From the NCBI GenBank assembly GCA_002077065.1, contig NAJO01000030.1, positions 124,001 to 188,000 of the forward strand: 64,000 bases of DNA. The letters run 5' to 3'. Shown here piece by piece: positions 11,554 to 20,672 of the stretch; the first letter of the stretch is position 1, and each line of letters opens with the position of its first letter. The DNA comes from Cryoendolithus antarcticus. Its lineage: Eukaryota > Ascomycota > Dothideomycetes > Cladosporiales > Cladosporiaceae. The notes under the pieces are model-generated. The model was not told the DNA's origin and ran no database searches. It worked only from the letters and a program-made list of their open reading frames with translations. The translations under genes were made by a program, and so were the position numbers.

Positions 11554-12436
11554 ATGGCGTTGGGTATTCAGCTGCCAGATGCGCGGCGAATACGAAGTTT
11601 CTTCATACGACTACCCCTTGCAACGAGAATACTGCTGCTAGTACTCACGGCAGTATGGATAGCGACCTTGTTCACGCCAAAGCTGGAGCCGTGGGGCGCA
11701 CTCATACCGCAGGAAATCGGTCTTGCAACACGTTCGTTTCGCCCGTCCATCTTTTCAGGCAGTGTACTGACATGATCCAGTCTACCGCCTTAACACATTT
11801 CCTCTCCTTCATAAGAACTTCCTCCACTTCCTCCTTAACACGATCGCTCTCGTTCCGCTTCTCGAACGCTTCGAGTCCGAGCATGGCACGATAGTCACGA
11901 CTCTCCTCTTCACGGGCGCTTTCGGCTACCTCCCAGGCGGTCTCTACACCCTGCTTGAAGTCTTCATCTTTCGAAGCAACTCCGCCGCAGTGGGCGCAAG
12001 CGTTTGGGTCTTCTTACTGTTGTCAACAGAAGCGATCAAGACGTATCGACAAAATCCAAATTTCACCATTGCCGGCTACTCAATACCGACATGGACTACG
12101 CCGCTGTTCGTCATGTTTGTAATACACTTTCTCGTGCCGCAGACGAGCTTGCTGGGTCATCTGTGTGGAGCTGGGGTTGGCTATCTGTGGGGACTGGGGT
12201 ACATCAGGTTTCTGGCGCCGAGCGAGAAGATACTGAGATGGATTGAAGGCAAGCTGAATCTGCTTGGGAGAATACCGCATTATGTGAGTGTGGACCAGAA
12301 GACATACGGGAGATACGGTGTTTTACCAAGTACGAGTACGGGTGGGCCAAGAGTCGGGCCTGGGAGAGGTGCGATGGGAGCAGTGGACGGGACACCGATA
12401 GGGCCAGTGGGAAGCACACAACGACTAGGACCGTAG
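11554..12436 (+). CDS. Rhomboid-family intramembrane serine protease (RBD2-like)
   Basis: A polytopic protease that cleaves substrates within the membrane. Exons 11554..11731 and 11781..12436 give 277 residues. The 49-nt intron (GTTCGT...CCAG) has a TACTGACAT branch region. Hydrophobic segments start with RILLLVLTAVWIATLF. After the splice comes LYRLNTFPLLHKNFLHFLLN, a typical rhomboid loop with the conserved His/Asn region. The catalytic dyad is visible as S133 in VGASVWVF and H186 in LLGHLCGAGVGYLWG. The C-terminal tail after about residue 225 is Gly/Pro-rich and soluble. The sequence resembles fungal Rbd2 (Golgi) rather than the mitochondrial Pcp1 type, since no presequence is seen. Confidence 0.85.
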
Positions 12437-12667
12437 AAAGAGGCACTGTACAAATATCGATCAAGCATGCGGTCGAAATAGAGTAATGCGAAAAGGTCGG
12501 GCAAGCACGATCGGACGCGCTCCTTCCACGCCCGGACGCGCCTGAGACTCCACCTCGCGCCTCGTCCGAACCTCTCTATTCTTTTCCTCTCACATCGATT
12601 CACATACTTCAGCATCACTCGTACCACTCATACTACTTGGGGACGCTATTTCGACACGGACCTCACG

Positions 12668-13372
12668 ATGGCTCCCACTAAGAAAGAAGCCACCGCGGAG
12701 AAAGAAACGAAACTCACCCCCGAGCAGTCCTCAGCTCTGATACTGGACTATCTTCGCAGAACCAATCGCCCCTATAGTGCCACAGACATCTCCACGAACC
12801 TGAAGAACCGCGTCACCAAGACTGCCGCCGCGAAGTTGCTGAAAGACATGCACGAGCGGAGTGAGATTGAGGGGCGCGCGGCAGGGAAGCAGATCGTGTA
12901 TCATGTCATTCAGGTGTGTACTATGCCGCAAATTGAAAATTAATTGCTGCTAATTGAGCTTTAGCAACCTCCAGAAGACGGTGCTGTCGAAGCCTTGAAG
13001 GACACGGTGCAGGAGACCAGCAAGCTGAAGGACGACACGGCGAACTTGAAGCTGCAGGAGAAGGCACTTCGCAATGCACTTCGCGAAGGAGCGGCTGTGG
13101 TGCCTTTGGCAGAGCTGAAGGGCGACGTCTGCACGCTCGAAACCGAGAAAGCCAAGATCGAGGCTCGTCTAGAGACGCTCAAAGGTGGCAACGTCAAGCC
13201 TGTCAGTACTGAAGAGAAAGAGGAGATCGCTAAACAGCACAAGCTGTTCAGCAAGACAGCCACAGCGAGGAAGAAGATCTGCGTAGAGTTGTGGAAGGAC
13301 ATCACTGGACTAGAGTGTGTTTCGAAGGACGAGGCTGAGAATTTGAGGGAGAGGTTTGATCTGCCGTTCTGA
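12668..13372 (+). CDS. HOP2: Homologous-pairing protein 2 (Hop2/TBPIP)
   Basis: A meiotic recombination factor that works with Mnd1 to promote Dmc1/Rad51 strand exchange. Exons 12668..12913 and 12965..13372 give 217 residues. The 51-nt intron (GTGTGT...TTTAG) carries a GCTAAT branch site. The N-terminal winged-helix region is TPEQSSALILDYLRRTNRPYS followed by DISTNLKNRVTKTAAAKLL. The middle is a coiled coil with Leu/Lys/Glu heptads (residues about 85-165). The C-terminus holds KICVELWKDIT and ends ENLRERFDLPF, as expected for TBPIP proteins. Presence of this gene implies a meiotic programme in the organism's gene set. It is read directly after the rhomboid gene on the same strand. Confidence 0.92.
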
Positions 13373-14158
13373 TTCTGACCGTAGAATGTGCTATCGTTGC
13401 TGCGGAGCGAGAGGTGCTGATGGATGTTTGCTGTACCGGGAGGGAAGTCGAGATGCCGGATATAGCTGTATGTACTGAAGGTGCCCAATGAATCAACTGC
13501 GTAGTCCGCTGGCGAGCAGTTGATACTCTAGTTCTACGGCAATGACCATCTTCCACAAACCATCGTTGCAGGCCGTATCCGTGGCCACATAGAACTGGCT
13601 GCGCTTGACAACGAGCAACCGAGGCAAGCACGCGAGATGGGGTGTCCACACATTAAAAGCCGTCCTCATACCGGTGCTAACCAGTGCTGATGCGCCAATA
13701 AGCTGGTCAGCAATAACGCGACTCGGATCCATGGGCCCGGAAACTTCGCGAGCGAGAGATCACGTGGTCGGTCAAACACTATTGGTCGGGGATCCACAAT
13801 GGAAGGCTTCCATTGGCTGCAAGCAACCTCACTTCACTTTCGGTTTGGCAAGCTGCGGTACTCCCATACCCTGCTACGGCTCAGTCTGGTTCTTGAGGAT
13901 GGCAGCGCTGCTCGAAGATGAGGATGCTGTCAAGAAGGTGAAGTACACAAGATCTCTGCGTGCCCCTCTTCTCTGCTCATTTTCTCACATCTTTCTGGAG
14001 CTCTGAACTTGCAAATTAGCAAGTACCAGCCACCTCTACTGTACTATTTAGATACAATCTTACTCCACCCACCAGTCTCGACACTCCATCAGCACCGAAA
14101 CAGCTTACAACAAAGCTTGTACACTCGCGTTAGAAAGGCCGCTCTCATTTCAGCATCC
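13373..14158. other. Intergenic region, no gene seen
   Basis: Open frames of up to 133 codons occur on the plus strand (13605-14006) and shorter ones on the minus strand, without motifs or splice logic. The last 150 bp before 14159 keep the downstream frame open but look like 5' leader. Confidence 0.4.
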
Positions 14159-14953
14159 ATGATTCTCGTCACGCTCAAGAGCCGTCCCTTCTCTCCATTC
14201 CGCCGAGATTTGAAGTACCGTCCCTACACACTACTAGGCAAGACATACAGCCCGCGATCTGGCGTCCCATTGCATCCTCGCTTAGACATGGCTCTCAGAC
14301 CGGATGGAGCACTTCGGCACTGGGAGCAACAAGCCAGAGGCGCGTGGCAGCTTCGCTTCTTTCCCGAGGAGCGGGAAATCACCATGGACGAGGATGCGCT
14401 CGAAGGTATCACTCAAAGTATCGAGGTCGAGGAAGAGGAGGAGACGGGTTTCTGCTTCGTGAAATGGGAGGCGTACTCAACCAACGACTCGGATCGCGGA
14501 CGTGCGGCGAGATGCGAGCCCGCTAGGCGCTGCGATCTAGAAAGCTACGATGACGAGATCAGCGACTCCGGAGGACCCAGCGCACAGAAACGCAAGCGAG
14601 ACCTCCTGATCGAGGAAGTCATCGCAACTGGCGCAGCCAACAAGCGACGAAAGTCCAAGCCGAAGCCATTGGTCTGCAAACCTAGAGTCAGCTTTCTCGG
14701 CGTGAAAGCGATCAGCATGCGAAAAGGCGCAGTCGTGCCAGTTGCGCTTTATGACTGCAAGGGAGAAATGTTCTCGGTCGGTGCGAAGATCCGGGATGTT
14801 CAGCTGCGGCATCAGTGGGTGAGGGTGCTGTTTGATGTCAGTATGAGCGAGGAAGGGACGGTCGTGAGTTGCCATGGGAAAATGCAGAGGACGGACAGCG
14901 GGTGCGAAGTATTGCTTATGACGAATGAGAAGATGGTTATGAATACTGTTTGA
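14159..14953 (+). CDS. Hypothetical protein with acidic stretch and basic nuclear-type motif
   Basis: A single-exon frame of 264 residues. I do not recognise a domain. Visible features are a basic N-terminal third with Arg/Tyr/Pro, an acidic run SIEVEEEEETGFCFVKWEAY (about 85-105), and two basic clusters, AQKRKRD and NKRRKSKPKPL (about 140-170), that could act as nuclear localisation signals. The C-terminal 90 residues look folded, with alternating hydrophobics (SFLGVKAISMRKGAVVPVAL and DVQLRHQWVRVLFDVSMSE). The frame is open back to 14009 without an ATG. Codon use resembles the neighbours. It is likely a lineage-restricted protein. Confidence 0.6.
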   Translation: MILVTLKSRPFSPFRRDLKYRPYTLLGKTYSPRSGVPLHPRLDMALRPDGALRHWEQQARGAWQLRFFPEEREITMDEDALEGITQSIEVEEEEETGFCFVKWEAYSTNDSDRGRAARCEPARRCDLESYDDEISDSGGPSAQKRKRDLLIEEVIATGAANKRRKSKPKPLVCKPRVSFLGVKAISMRKGAVVPVALYDCKGEMFSVGAKIRDVQLRHQWVRVLFDVSMSEEGTVVSCHGKMQRTDSGCEVLLMTNEKMVMNTV

Positions 14954-15912
14954 TGTTCGGGACGGAAGGTTTGAAGGAGGTTCTTTGAGGGTAGTCTGCG
15001 AGCTGTGATGGAACTGATATAGAGCACCTGGCGTGCTAGAGGAAAGCCAATGAGGAGGATTGATCGTTACTTGTTGTGAATAGAAATGATACTACTGTGA
15101 GTCGCGATCTACCTTGCTAGACTCCGAAGGTAATTCTTGACCGCTGTCGTGACTGTGCCTCTGCGAGCCGCTTGTGCAGCCATACTAGAGATGACCAGGC
15201 CCAATTTGAGTGGATATGTCGAGATATCACTCCGGGCTTCAGACCGACGACAGCGATCGATGATGAGTGTCGATTGTCATGGAGCGAGCAATGGAGAGAG
15301 AAAGAAGTGCTGTGAAGTCAGGCATCATACCGGGCGCTAAGGCATCAACTCTTCGCCAAGCCACTAGACCGAAGCTTGCTCAGTAGCTGCTTCATTACCT
15401 GCAGCTCCCTTCCTCCCACACTACACTACAACCATCTTGACACTACCATCCACGCTGCACGGGCACAACTCGCGCAAAGACGAGATCATTCCAGCGTAAC
15501 TAGGCAATACGCAGGTCAAGTACCGCCACAACCTTTCGCAGCTCTCCACCACTTTCGTCAACCCGATCCTGCACTTTCCGACTCCAAATTCCGCCCCTGC
15601 TTTCGACCCTCCCCGAGCACAACACCACCCTCCGCATCACAGCCCCGCTGCATTTCAGGCAGACACCCCATCGGTCTAGCGATTGCACAGCACTTCAGTC
15701 CTCGCCCAAGTCAGCACTTCACAAGCACAAACTCTCCGTCGACCGCTTCCTGCACCCGCTCACCACTCCTCTCCCGCCCCTTCCCTTGACAGGTTTCCCC
15801 AAAGACATCGTCCCGGGCAGGTACTCTATCAGAAGACCGAGTCTTTACCAGTTACAGACTCTCATCTACACTTAACAACCCTTTGCAAGCACCCCCAAAG
15901 AGTACCTTCGAA
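14954..15912. other. Intergenic region and long C/T-rich leader of the KH gene
   Basis: Sequence from about 15376 to 15912 is strongly C- and CT-rich on the plus strand and contains an open frame (15376-15789) of low complexity, Pro/Ser/His-rich and without domains. I read it as promoter plus a long 5' UTR of the RNA-binding protein gene rather than a separate gene. Confidence 0.45.
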
Positions 15913-17530
15913 ATGGCCGAGCCACAGTCACCACAAGAAACATCAGTCCCTTCGCAGAAGCGTCCGCTTGAGGAGCCCTCGTCTCCGTCCGGACCTGACG
16001 ATCGACCCCACGCAAAACGGCCTGCCCTCGACAAGATCCTGAACGATGACCTCGCTGCTGCAGCAGCTGCTGCCGAGCAGCCTACTGAGGTCACGGCTGG
16101 TGACGAAACCGCCGAGACAGCCTCCGCAGAGCCAGTCCAAAAGAGTGAGGACTTCATTGGCCTGGAGAGCAAGGCCGAAATCGCAAGCATAGAGAAGCCG
16201 GAGGACACGGTGGTACCGGATGCGCCCGCTGCTACCAACGGTGCAGCCGGATCTTATCAGATACTCGAGACACAGCCTGTGCAGTCGAATCAGGCGAATG
16301 GTGCTACAGATTCTCACCGTGCTGGATCGCAGGCGCCTCACTACGACCATCGCGACGAGACCGGTTGGCTGCATGTGCGGGCTATCATCACAAGTGCTGA
16401 AGCGGCGACCACCATCGGTAAGGGCGGCGAGAACGTCAGTCAGATTCGTCGCATGGCCGGCGCCAAGTGCACAGTGAGCGAGTACTCGAGAGGTGCTGTT
16501 GAGCGTGTGCTCACTGTCAGTGGGCTTGTTGACGCTGTCGCGAAGGTATTGACTTTCTCACCTGTAGCCTTGAACTTGCACTGCTGACATCCTCCAGGCA
16601 CTTGGTCTCATCGTACGTACCCTTAATCAAGAGCCCCTTGACCAGCCGTCCACCCCACAGAGCAAGACCTATCCCCTCCGCTTGCTTATCCCGCACATCC
16701 TCATCGGATCCATCATCGGCAAGCAGGGTGTCAGGATCCGCGAGATCCAAGAAGCATCCGGTGCTCGCCTGAACGCATCCGAGGCTTGCTTGCCGTTGTC
16801 GACTGAACGGTCACTAGTTGTGCTTGGTGTAGCCGACGCAATCCACATCGCGACATACTACGTGGGCAGCACGCTGGTCGAGCAGCTGACCGAGCGATTC
16901 GGCGGCCCTGCAGCGTCGGCATACGCAGTACGCCATGGAGGACCACAAGGTGTCGTCCCGGGTGGCATGCAGGTTGTTCCTTATGTGCCTCAGCATGCTG
17001 GAGGACAGATGGGACACCCAGATAACCAGCGCCGTCCGAACTACCAGTCTGGTCGCCCACCCGCGGGTCAGTACGGTGGTGGCGGAGGATATCAAGGCGC
17101 ACAACAGCCACAGCAACAACAGCCTGTGCAGGCCGGCTACGGAGCTGCTTCGCCACGCGCGCCATACGTTGGTGCTGGCCCACAAGCTCCGCATGGCTAC
17201 TCGGGAGCCGGGCCTGCGAATCCTGCCCACGCTGGCCCACCTCAACAGCCGGTACAAGGTGGACCCGGGTTCCCTGGCCAGCCGATCACGCAGCAGATCT
17301 TCATCCCCAACGACATGGTTGGCGCCATCATCGGCAAGGGCGGAGCGAAGATCAACGAGATACGCCAACTCAGCGGCAGTGTCATCAAGATTAACGAGCC
17401 GCAGGACAACAACAATGAGCGCTTGGTCACGATCACAGGGACACAGGAGTGTAATCAGATGGCGCTGTACATGCTTTATTCCCGGTTGGGTGAGTCGAGC
17501 AAGAATTCCAACGCCGCTATGCCGCGGTAG
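15913..17530 (+). CDS. Three-KH-domain RNA-binding protein (PBP2/HEK2/Rnc1 type)
   Basis: A poly(C)/mRNA-binding protein of the hnRNP-K/PCBP family that controls mRNA stability or localisation. Exons 15913..16545 and 16598..17530 give 521 residues. The 52-nt intron (GTATTG...CTCCAG) has a CTGAC branch site. The N-terminal 140 residues are disordered, with an Ala run. Each KH domain shows the GxxG loop: KH1 TTIGKGGENVSQIRRMAGA, KH2 GSIIGKQGVRIREIQEASG and KH3 GAIIGKGGAKINEIRQLSG. A Gly/Gln/Pro-rich linker with a short poly-Q (QQPQQQQP) separates KH2 from KH3. The KH1-KH2 pair followed by a distant KH3 is the classic layout. Autoregulation through the C-rich leader is possible but unproven. Confidence 0.92.
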
Positions 17531-18383
17531 AAGCGTGGCTCGCACTCGCCGCGCTGTATACTAGTTGGGTGCTGGCTGCGCTTATGTAGCATGATGAACT
17601 TGGGACAATTTACGAACTTACTCTTTCTTGCAGGTGATTCTTCTGGCGACAAGGCGGACAGCCGTGCGCCGTCGAATCGACGATAGGGCTTCTCCACAAG
17701 GTGAGTGGTCTCCTACTTTGGCAGCGAGAGGCGGAGAGTCGACGCTTGCACCGGCAGCGCGCTGGGCTCTGGATTTGGGAAGTTCTGATATCTGAAGCGG
17801 ACGATGCGATCGACATGGGTATGGAACTTGGAGGCGGGAGTACGGATGCGGTAGGTTGCATGGGCTGGACGGATCTGCCGCATTCCAGAGGTCGTCCTGG
17901 CAAACACACGCGGATGTCGCGCGGCCTTGCCCATAGCAACACCTTCGGCTCTGGCATGCTGCTACATCTCCTCTCACTACTTCTCTTTCCACTTCTCGGC
18001 GCGCATGATGACCAACTTGTTGCAGAAAGCACAGTTCATGCGGGATTCCTCTCGACAGTGCGCTGAGATGTCTTGCATACGTCAAGAATGTATGTCCAAC
18101 AGTGGGATGTTCGACAGCGCCCGCATCCGGTCGCAAAGCGATGTTTGGCTGCTTGCGACAAAGACATCCATGGCCGCGGTCTTGCAACAGGCAAAGCTCT
18201 GCGTCAATGTCTAGGCTCATGTTGCTTGCTTTGTGAGTTGTTTCGCTTTCTCTGATCTGCCACTTTCTCTGTCATCACACTGAACCATTTGGATCCACAC
18301 CTTTACTCCAATCACCAGTATCAATAACCTCGCGCTCGACGTTACCGCTGTGTGCAATACGTTCCACGTCTGCTACACGCCAC
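17531..18383. other. Intergenic region between KH and BTB genes
   Basis: Apart from the weak minus-strand candidate at 17713-18078, nothing definite is seen. Pyrimidine-rich sequence at 18240-18330 probably belongs to the BTB gene promoter or leader. Confidence 0.4.
17713..18078 (-). CDS. Possible small two-exon gene, unknown
   Basis: A candidate only. Joining 18078..18017 to 17950..17713 across a 66-nt GT-AG gap gives a 99-residue basic protein. It starts MQDISAHCREESRMNCAFCN and continues KAARHPRVFARTTSGMRQIRP and then THVDRIVRFRYQNFPNPEP. A C-x2-C pair and the high Arg content are the only visible features. The intron lacks a convincing branch site, and other open frames overlap on both strands. 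I cannot name a family. It could equally be non-coding 3' flank of the KH gene and promoter of the BTB gene. Confidence 0.25.
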
Positions 18384-19646
18384 ATGACCACCATCAATCT
18401 GGATTCCCCCAGCCACACCGAGCCGGTCTGGTTCCGCAGCCTACCTCGCCAACCTATAACACCAGATCAGCCCATCCGCGCCTTCGCTGGCGTCTGGTCA
18501 ACGGCTGTCCACCCAGCGATGGCCATGAGTATGTCTGGCATTCCCTCGACCGAACTACCCAGCCCAACAGCGAGTGACCACTCGACTACCGAGGAGGCCA
18601 TGCGGGATGCACCACCCGCAGCTCATGAGCAAGCGCGCACCACATCCCGTCCTCGCGGCGGCAGAGCCTCCGCTAAGATACCACTGCGCTCCGCATTCCG
18701 CACGTTCAGTGGCTGCGCTACGGTGCTCGTGGGCTCGGACGCGACGCCTACTACCACGCCAACGGGTCCGAAGGGCGCAGTGTCTTACCTCGTGCACAAA
18801 GAGCTCCTTTGCTCAGCTTCGCCTTTCTTCGCTGCGGCGTTGAACTCTACTTTCGCCGAAGGGCTGGACCAGACTGTTCGCCTGCCGGAAGAGAAGCCTG
18901 AGATCTTTGAGTGGTTTCTGCAGTGGCTATATACTGGATCTCTGACCACGCCAGGACCAGCATACCAGGTCCCACATCTGCAGACCGCGGCGCAGGTCCC
19001 TGGCGCTCTGACGCCTTGGAGCAGTCTTGTCCTGGCAGACGCGCAAGCTGATGGTGAGTTGCGAAACCATGCTGGAAGCCCGAAGTATTTCCTACTCATC
19101 GACCTGTACGGTCTCAGCGACAGACTATTGACAACGCCACTGAGCAACCACATCCTCAGCACCATCGCACGACTATCCGAAGCAACTAACAGCGTGCCAA
19201 CACCAAGCGACACCCGAATCCTCTATGAGCAGATTCGTGCAACAGCGCCGCTGAAGAATCTCATCCTCGACCTCTTCGCCTACAAGAAGACCGACAAACT
19301 CCTCGCAACCCACAAAGACGAATGGCACGCCAAGTTCCTGCGCGAGCTAGTTGTGAAACTCAAACGCCCTGGCCCTGAAGGCGTCGAACGGCACAACCTC
19401 GTCGCGTGGAGGCCTAGTAGCTATGCTAGTAGTCGAGCCTGCGAAGGGTGTAGAGAGGTACTGAAGCCGGGCGTCAGTCATGAGAAATGCGTTGGCTGTG
19501 AGAGGGCCTTTTGTGGAGGGTGTGTGAGAAGGACTGGTGGGGAGAGGGTCGTGCTTGGGGAGGATACGGGAGGTTGTAAGCCGTGGAGTGGACGGGGCCT
19601 TTGTGGACGGTATCATGAGCATGCGGATGGGGAGGGGTGTCAGTGA
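18384..19646 (+). CDS. BTB/POZ-domain protein with C-terminal Cys cluster
   Basis: A likely adaptor or dimerisation protein of the large fungal BTB set, 420 residues in one exon. The N-terminal 100 residues are disordered (Pro/Ser/Thr). The BTB fold runs from about 105 to 190: SYLVHKELLCSASPFFAAAL, then TFAEGLDQTVRLPEEKPEIF and EWFLQWLYTGSL. A middle segment (DLYGLSDRLLTTPLSNHILS) matches the helix found after BTB in many fungal proteins. The last 70 residues contain eight cysteines in C-x2-C steps (CEGCREVL, EKCVGCERAFCGGC), suggesting a zinc site not usual for this class. The partner is unknown; links to a Cul3 ligase are only a family possibility. Confidence 0.8.
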   Translation: MTTINLDSPSHTEPVWFRSLPRQPITPDQPIRAFAGVWSTAVHPAMAMSMSGIPSTELPSPTASDHSTTEEAMRDAPPAAHEQARTTSRPRGGRASAKIPLRSAFRTFSGCATVLVGSDATPTTTPTGPKGAVSYLVHKELLCSASPFFAAALNSTFAEGLDQTVRLPEEKPEIFEWFLQWLYTGSLTTPGPAYQVPHLQTAAQVPGALTPWSSLVLADAQADGELRNHAGSPKYFLLIDLYGLSDRLLTTPLSNHILSTIARLSEATNSVPTPSDTRILYEQIRATAPLKNLILDLFAYKKTDKLLATHKDEWHAKFLRELVVKLKRPGPEGVERHNLVAWRPSSYASSRACEGCREVLKPGVSHEKCVGCERAFCGGCVRRTGGERVVLGEDTGGCKPWSGRGLCGRYHEHADGEGCQ

Positions 19647-19951
19647 GTCATGGAGAAGTTGCTTGGAGGACCTTACTCGTGCATAGCGTTGGGCGTTCGG
19701 TACGGGGAATCTCGCAGTCTCGCAGTAATAGATCGGCATAGATCATTTCATCGCTCAGCAAATGGGTCCTTGGCGCTGAGGTGATATAAGTGATGATTAG
19801 ACGCTACCTATTACCCAGTGGTAGCCCCATCGCAGTAGTCCGTAAAGACGTGTGGTATCTCAGCAGTAAAGCAGTCCATCCCAAGCCTCAAGCCTCACTC
19901 AGTCTCTCTCTCCTTCGCGATCCGCGACATCGTCCGACGGTCGTTGCGCAC
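19647..19951. other. Convergent intergenic spacer
   Basis: 3' flank of the BTB gene and of the small minus-strand gene. Nothing further seen. Confidence 0.5.
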
Positions 19952-20274
19952 TTAGTTGGAGAACTTGGCCGGCGCCTGGAAGAGAGCGCATTAGTACTAT
20001 TGATCGTGGTTGGTCTTCGATTGTATGCGCACCTTCTTGCCCGTCACCTTCTCGAGGTACCCACGAAGCTTGTCCGTGAACTTCTCGTTCTGTGCTGAAT
20101 ATTGCCCGGGGCGGACCTGATGGCCGGTCTTTTTTCCGATCATCTGCTCAGCCTTGTCCACGGCTGTTGTGCGCAAAGTCAGTGCACATACTCGACCCGG
20201 CGCATTGCGAATCAGTCGCGCTTACCTTTGTCCAGGTAGTCCTGCTTGCCGGCGTTGTTTTGCGGGTTGTTCAT
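19952..20274 (-). CDS. Small unknown protein, copy B of a two-copy family
   Basis: Three exons (20274..20226, 20163..20033, 19975..19952) give 67 residues. Intron 1 starts GTAAGC and ends CAACAG. Intron 2 is GTGCGC...CTTCCAG with a perfect TACTAAT branch site 14 nt before the acceptor. The final exon adds only APAKFSN and a stop. The protein is a relative of the gene at 5635-6035. Shared blocks are KQDYLDK (KEDYLDK in copy A), NEKFTDKLRGYLEKVTGKK (NEKITDKARGVFEKATGKH) and the ending PAKFSN (PDKVSN). The middle GKKTGHQVRPGQ is specific to this copy. It is hydrophilic with no signal sequence. Reading through intron 2 instead would still give a stop within 12 codons. Function unknown. Confidence 0.75.
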
Positions 20275-20672
20275 GGTAACGGTAATGGATGTTTGTTGGA
20301 GGTTGCAATAAAGCGGTAGAGTTGTGAGAGAGTTGGAGTCGTTGCAGCGAAGTGGAAATAAGTTGATGCAGGGTGGAGGATCTTTAATGCACAAGGATGT
20401 CGAATATGAGAAGCTTTGCTTAGCCTTATCTATTCATTTCCATCGCATCACACCCTCATTGATTTCTCACTCACCGCATGACCCGCATGTGAAAGCGCTG
20501 GCCGATGACGGGCTGCAGATCTGAATGAGCTGATGTGAGCTCGGACTGAACTCAGATGCCCGCTGTGGCGGTGGTTTCCGTGGCGCAGCAGCAGTCGGGG
20601 CTCGATGAAACGGACTGAGGTGAGCTCCACTAGCATTGACCTCATGTCAACCGATTCGGAGAGGGCGATGTG
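20275..20672. other. Divergent promoter region, small gene B / FluG
   Basis: 398 bp between divergent starts. Short frames only. No specific element could be assigned. Confidence 0.4.

Noticed and set aside
15376..15789. Plus-strand frame of 137 codons upstream of the KH gene
   Set aside because: Low-complexity His/Pro/Ser product from a C-rich leader; no domain and no splice support.
17618..18220. 200-codon minus-strand frame between the KH and BTB genes
   Set aside because: Cys/Arg/His-rich without domains. The alternative spliced candidate in another frame is slightly better, and neither is secure.
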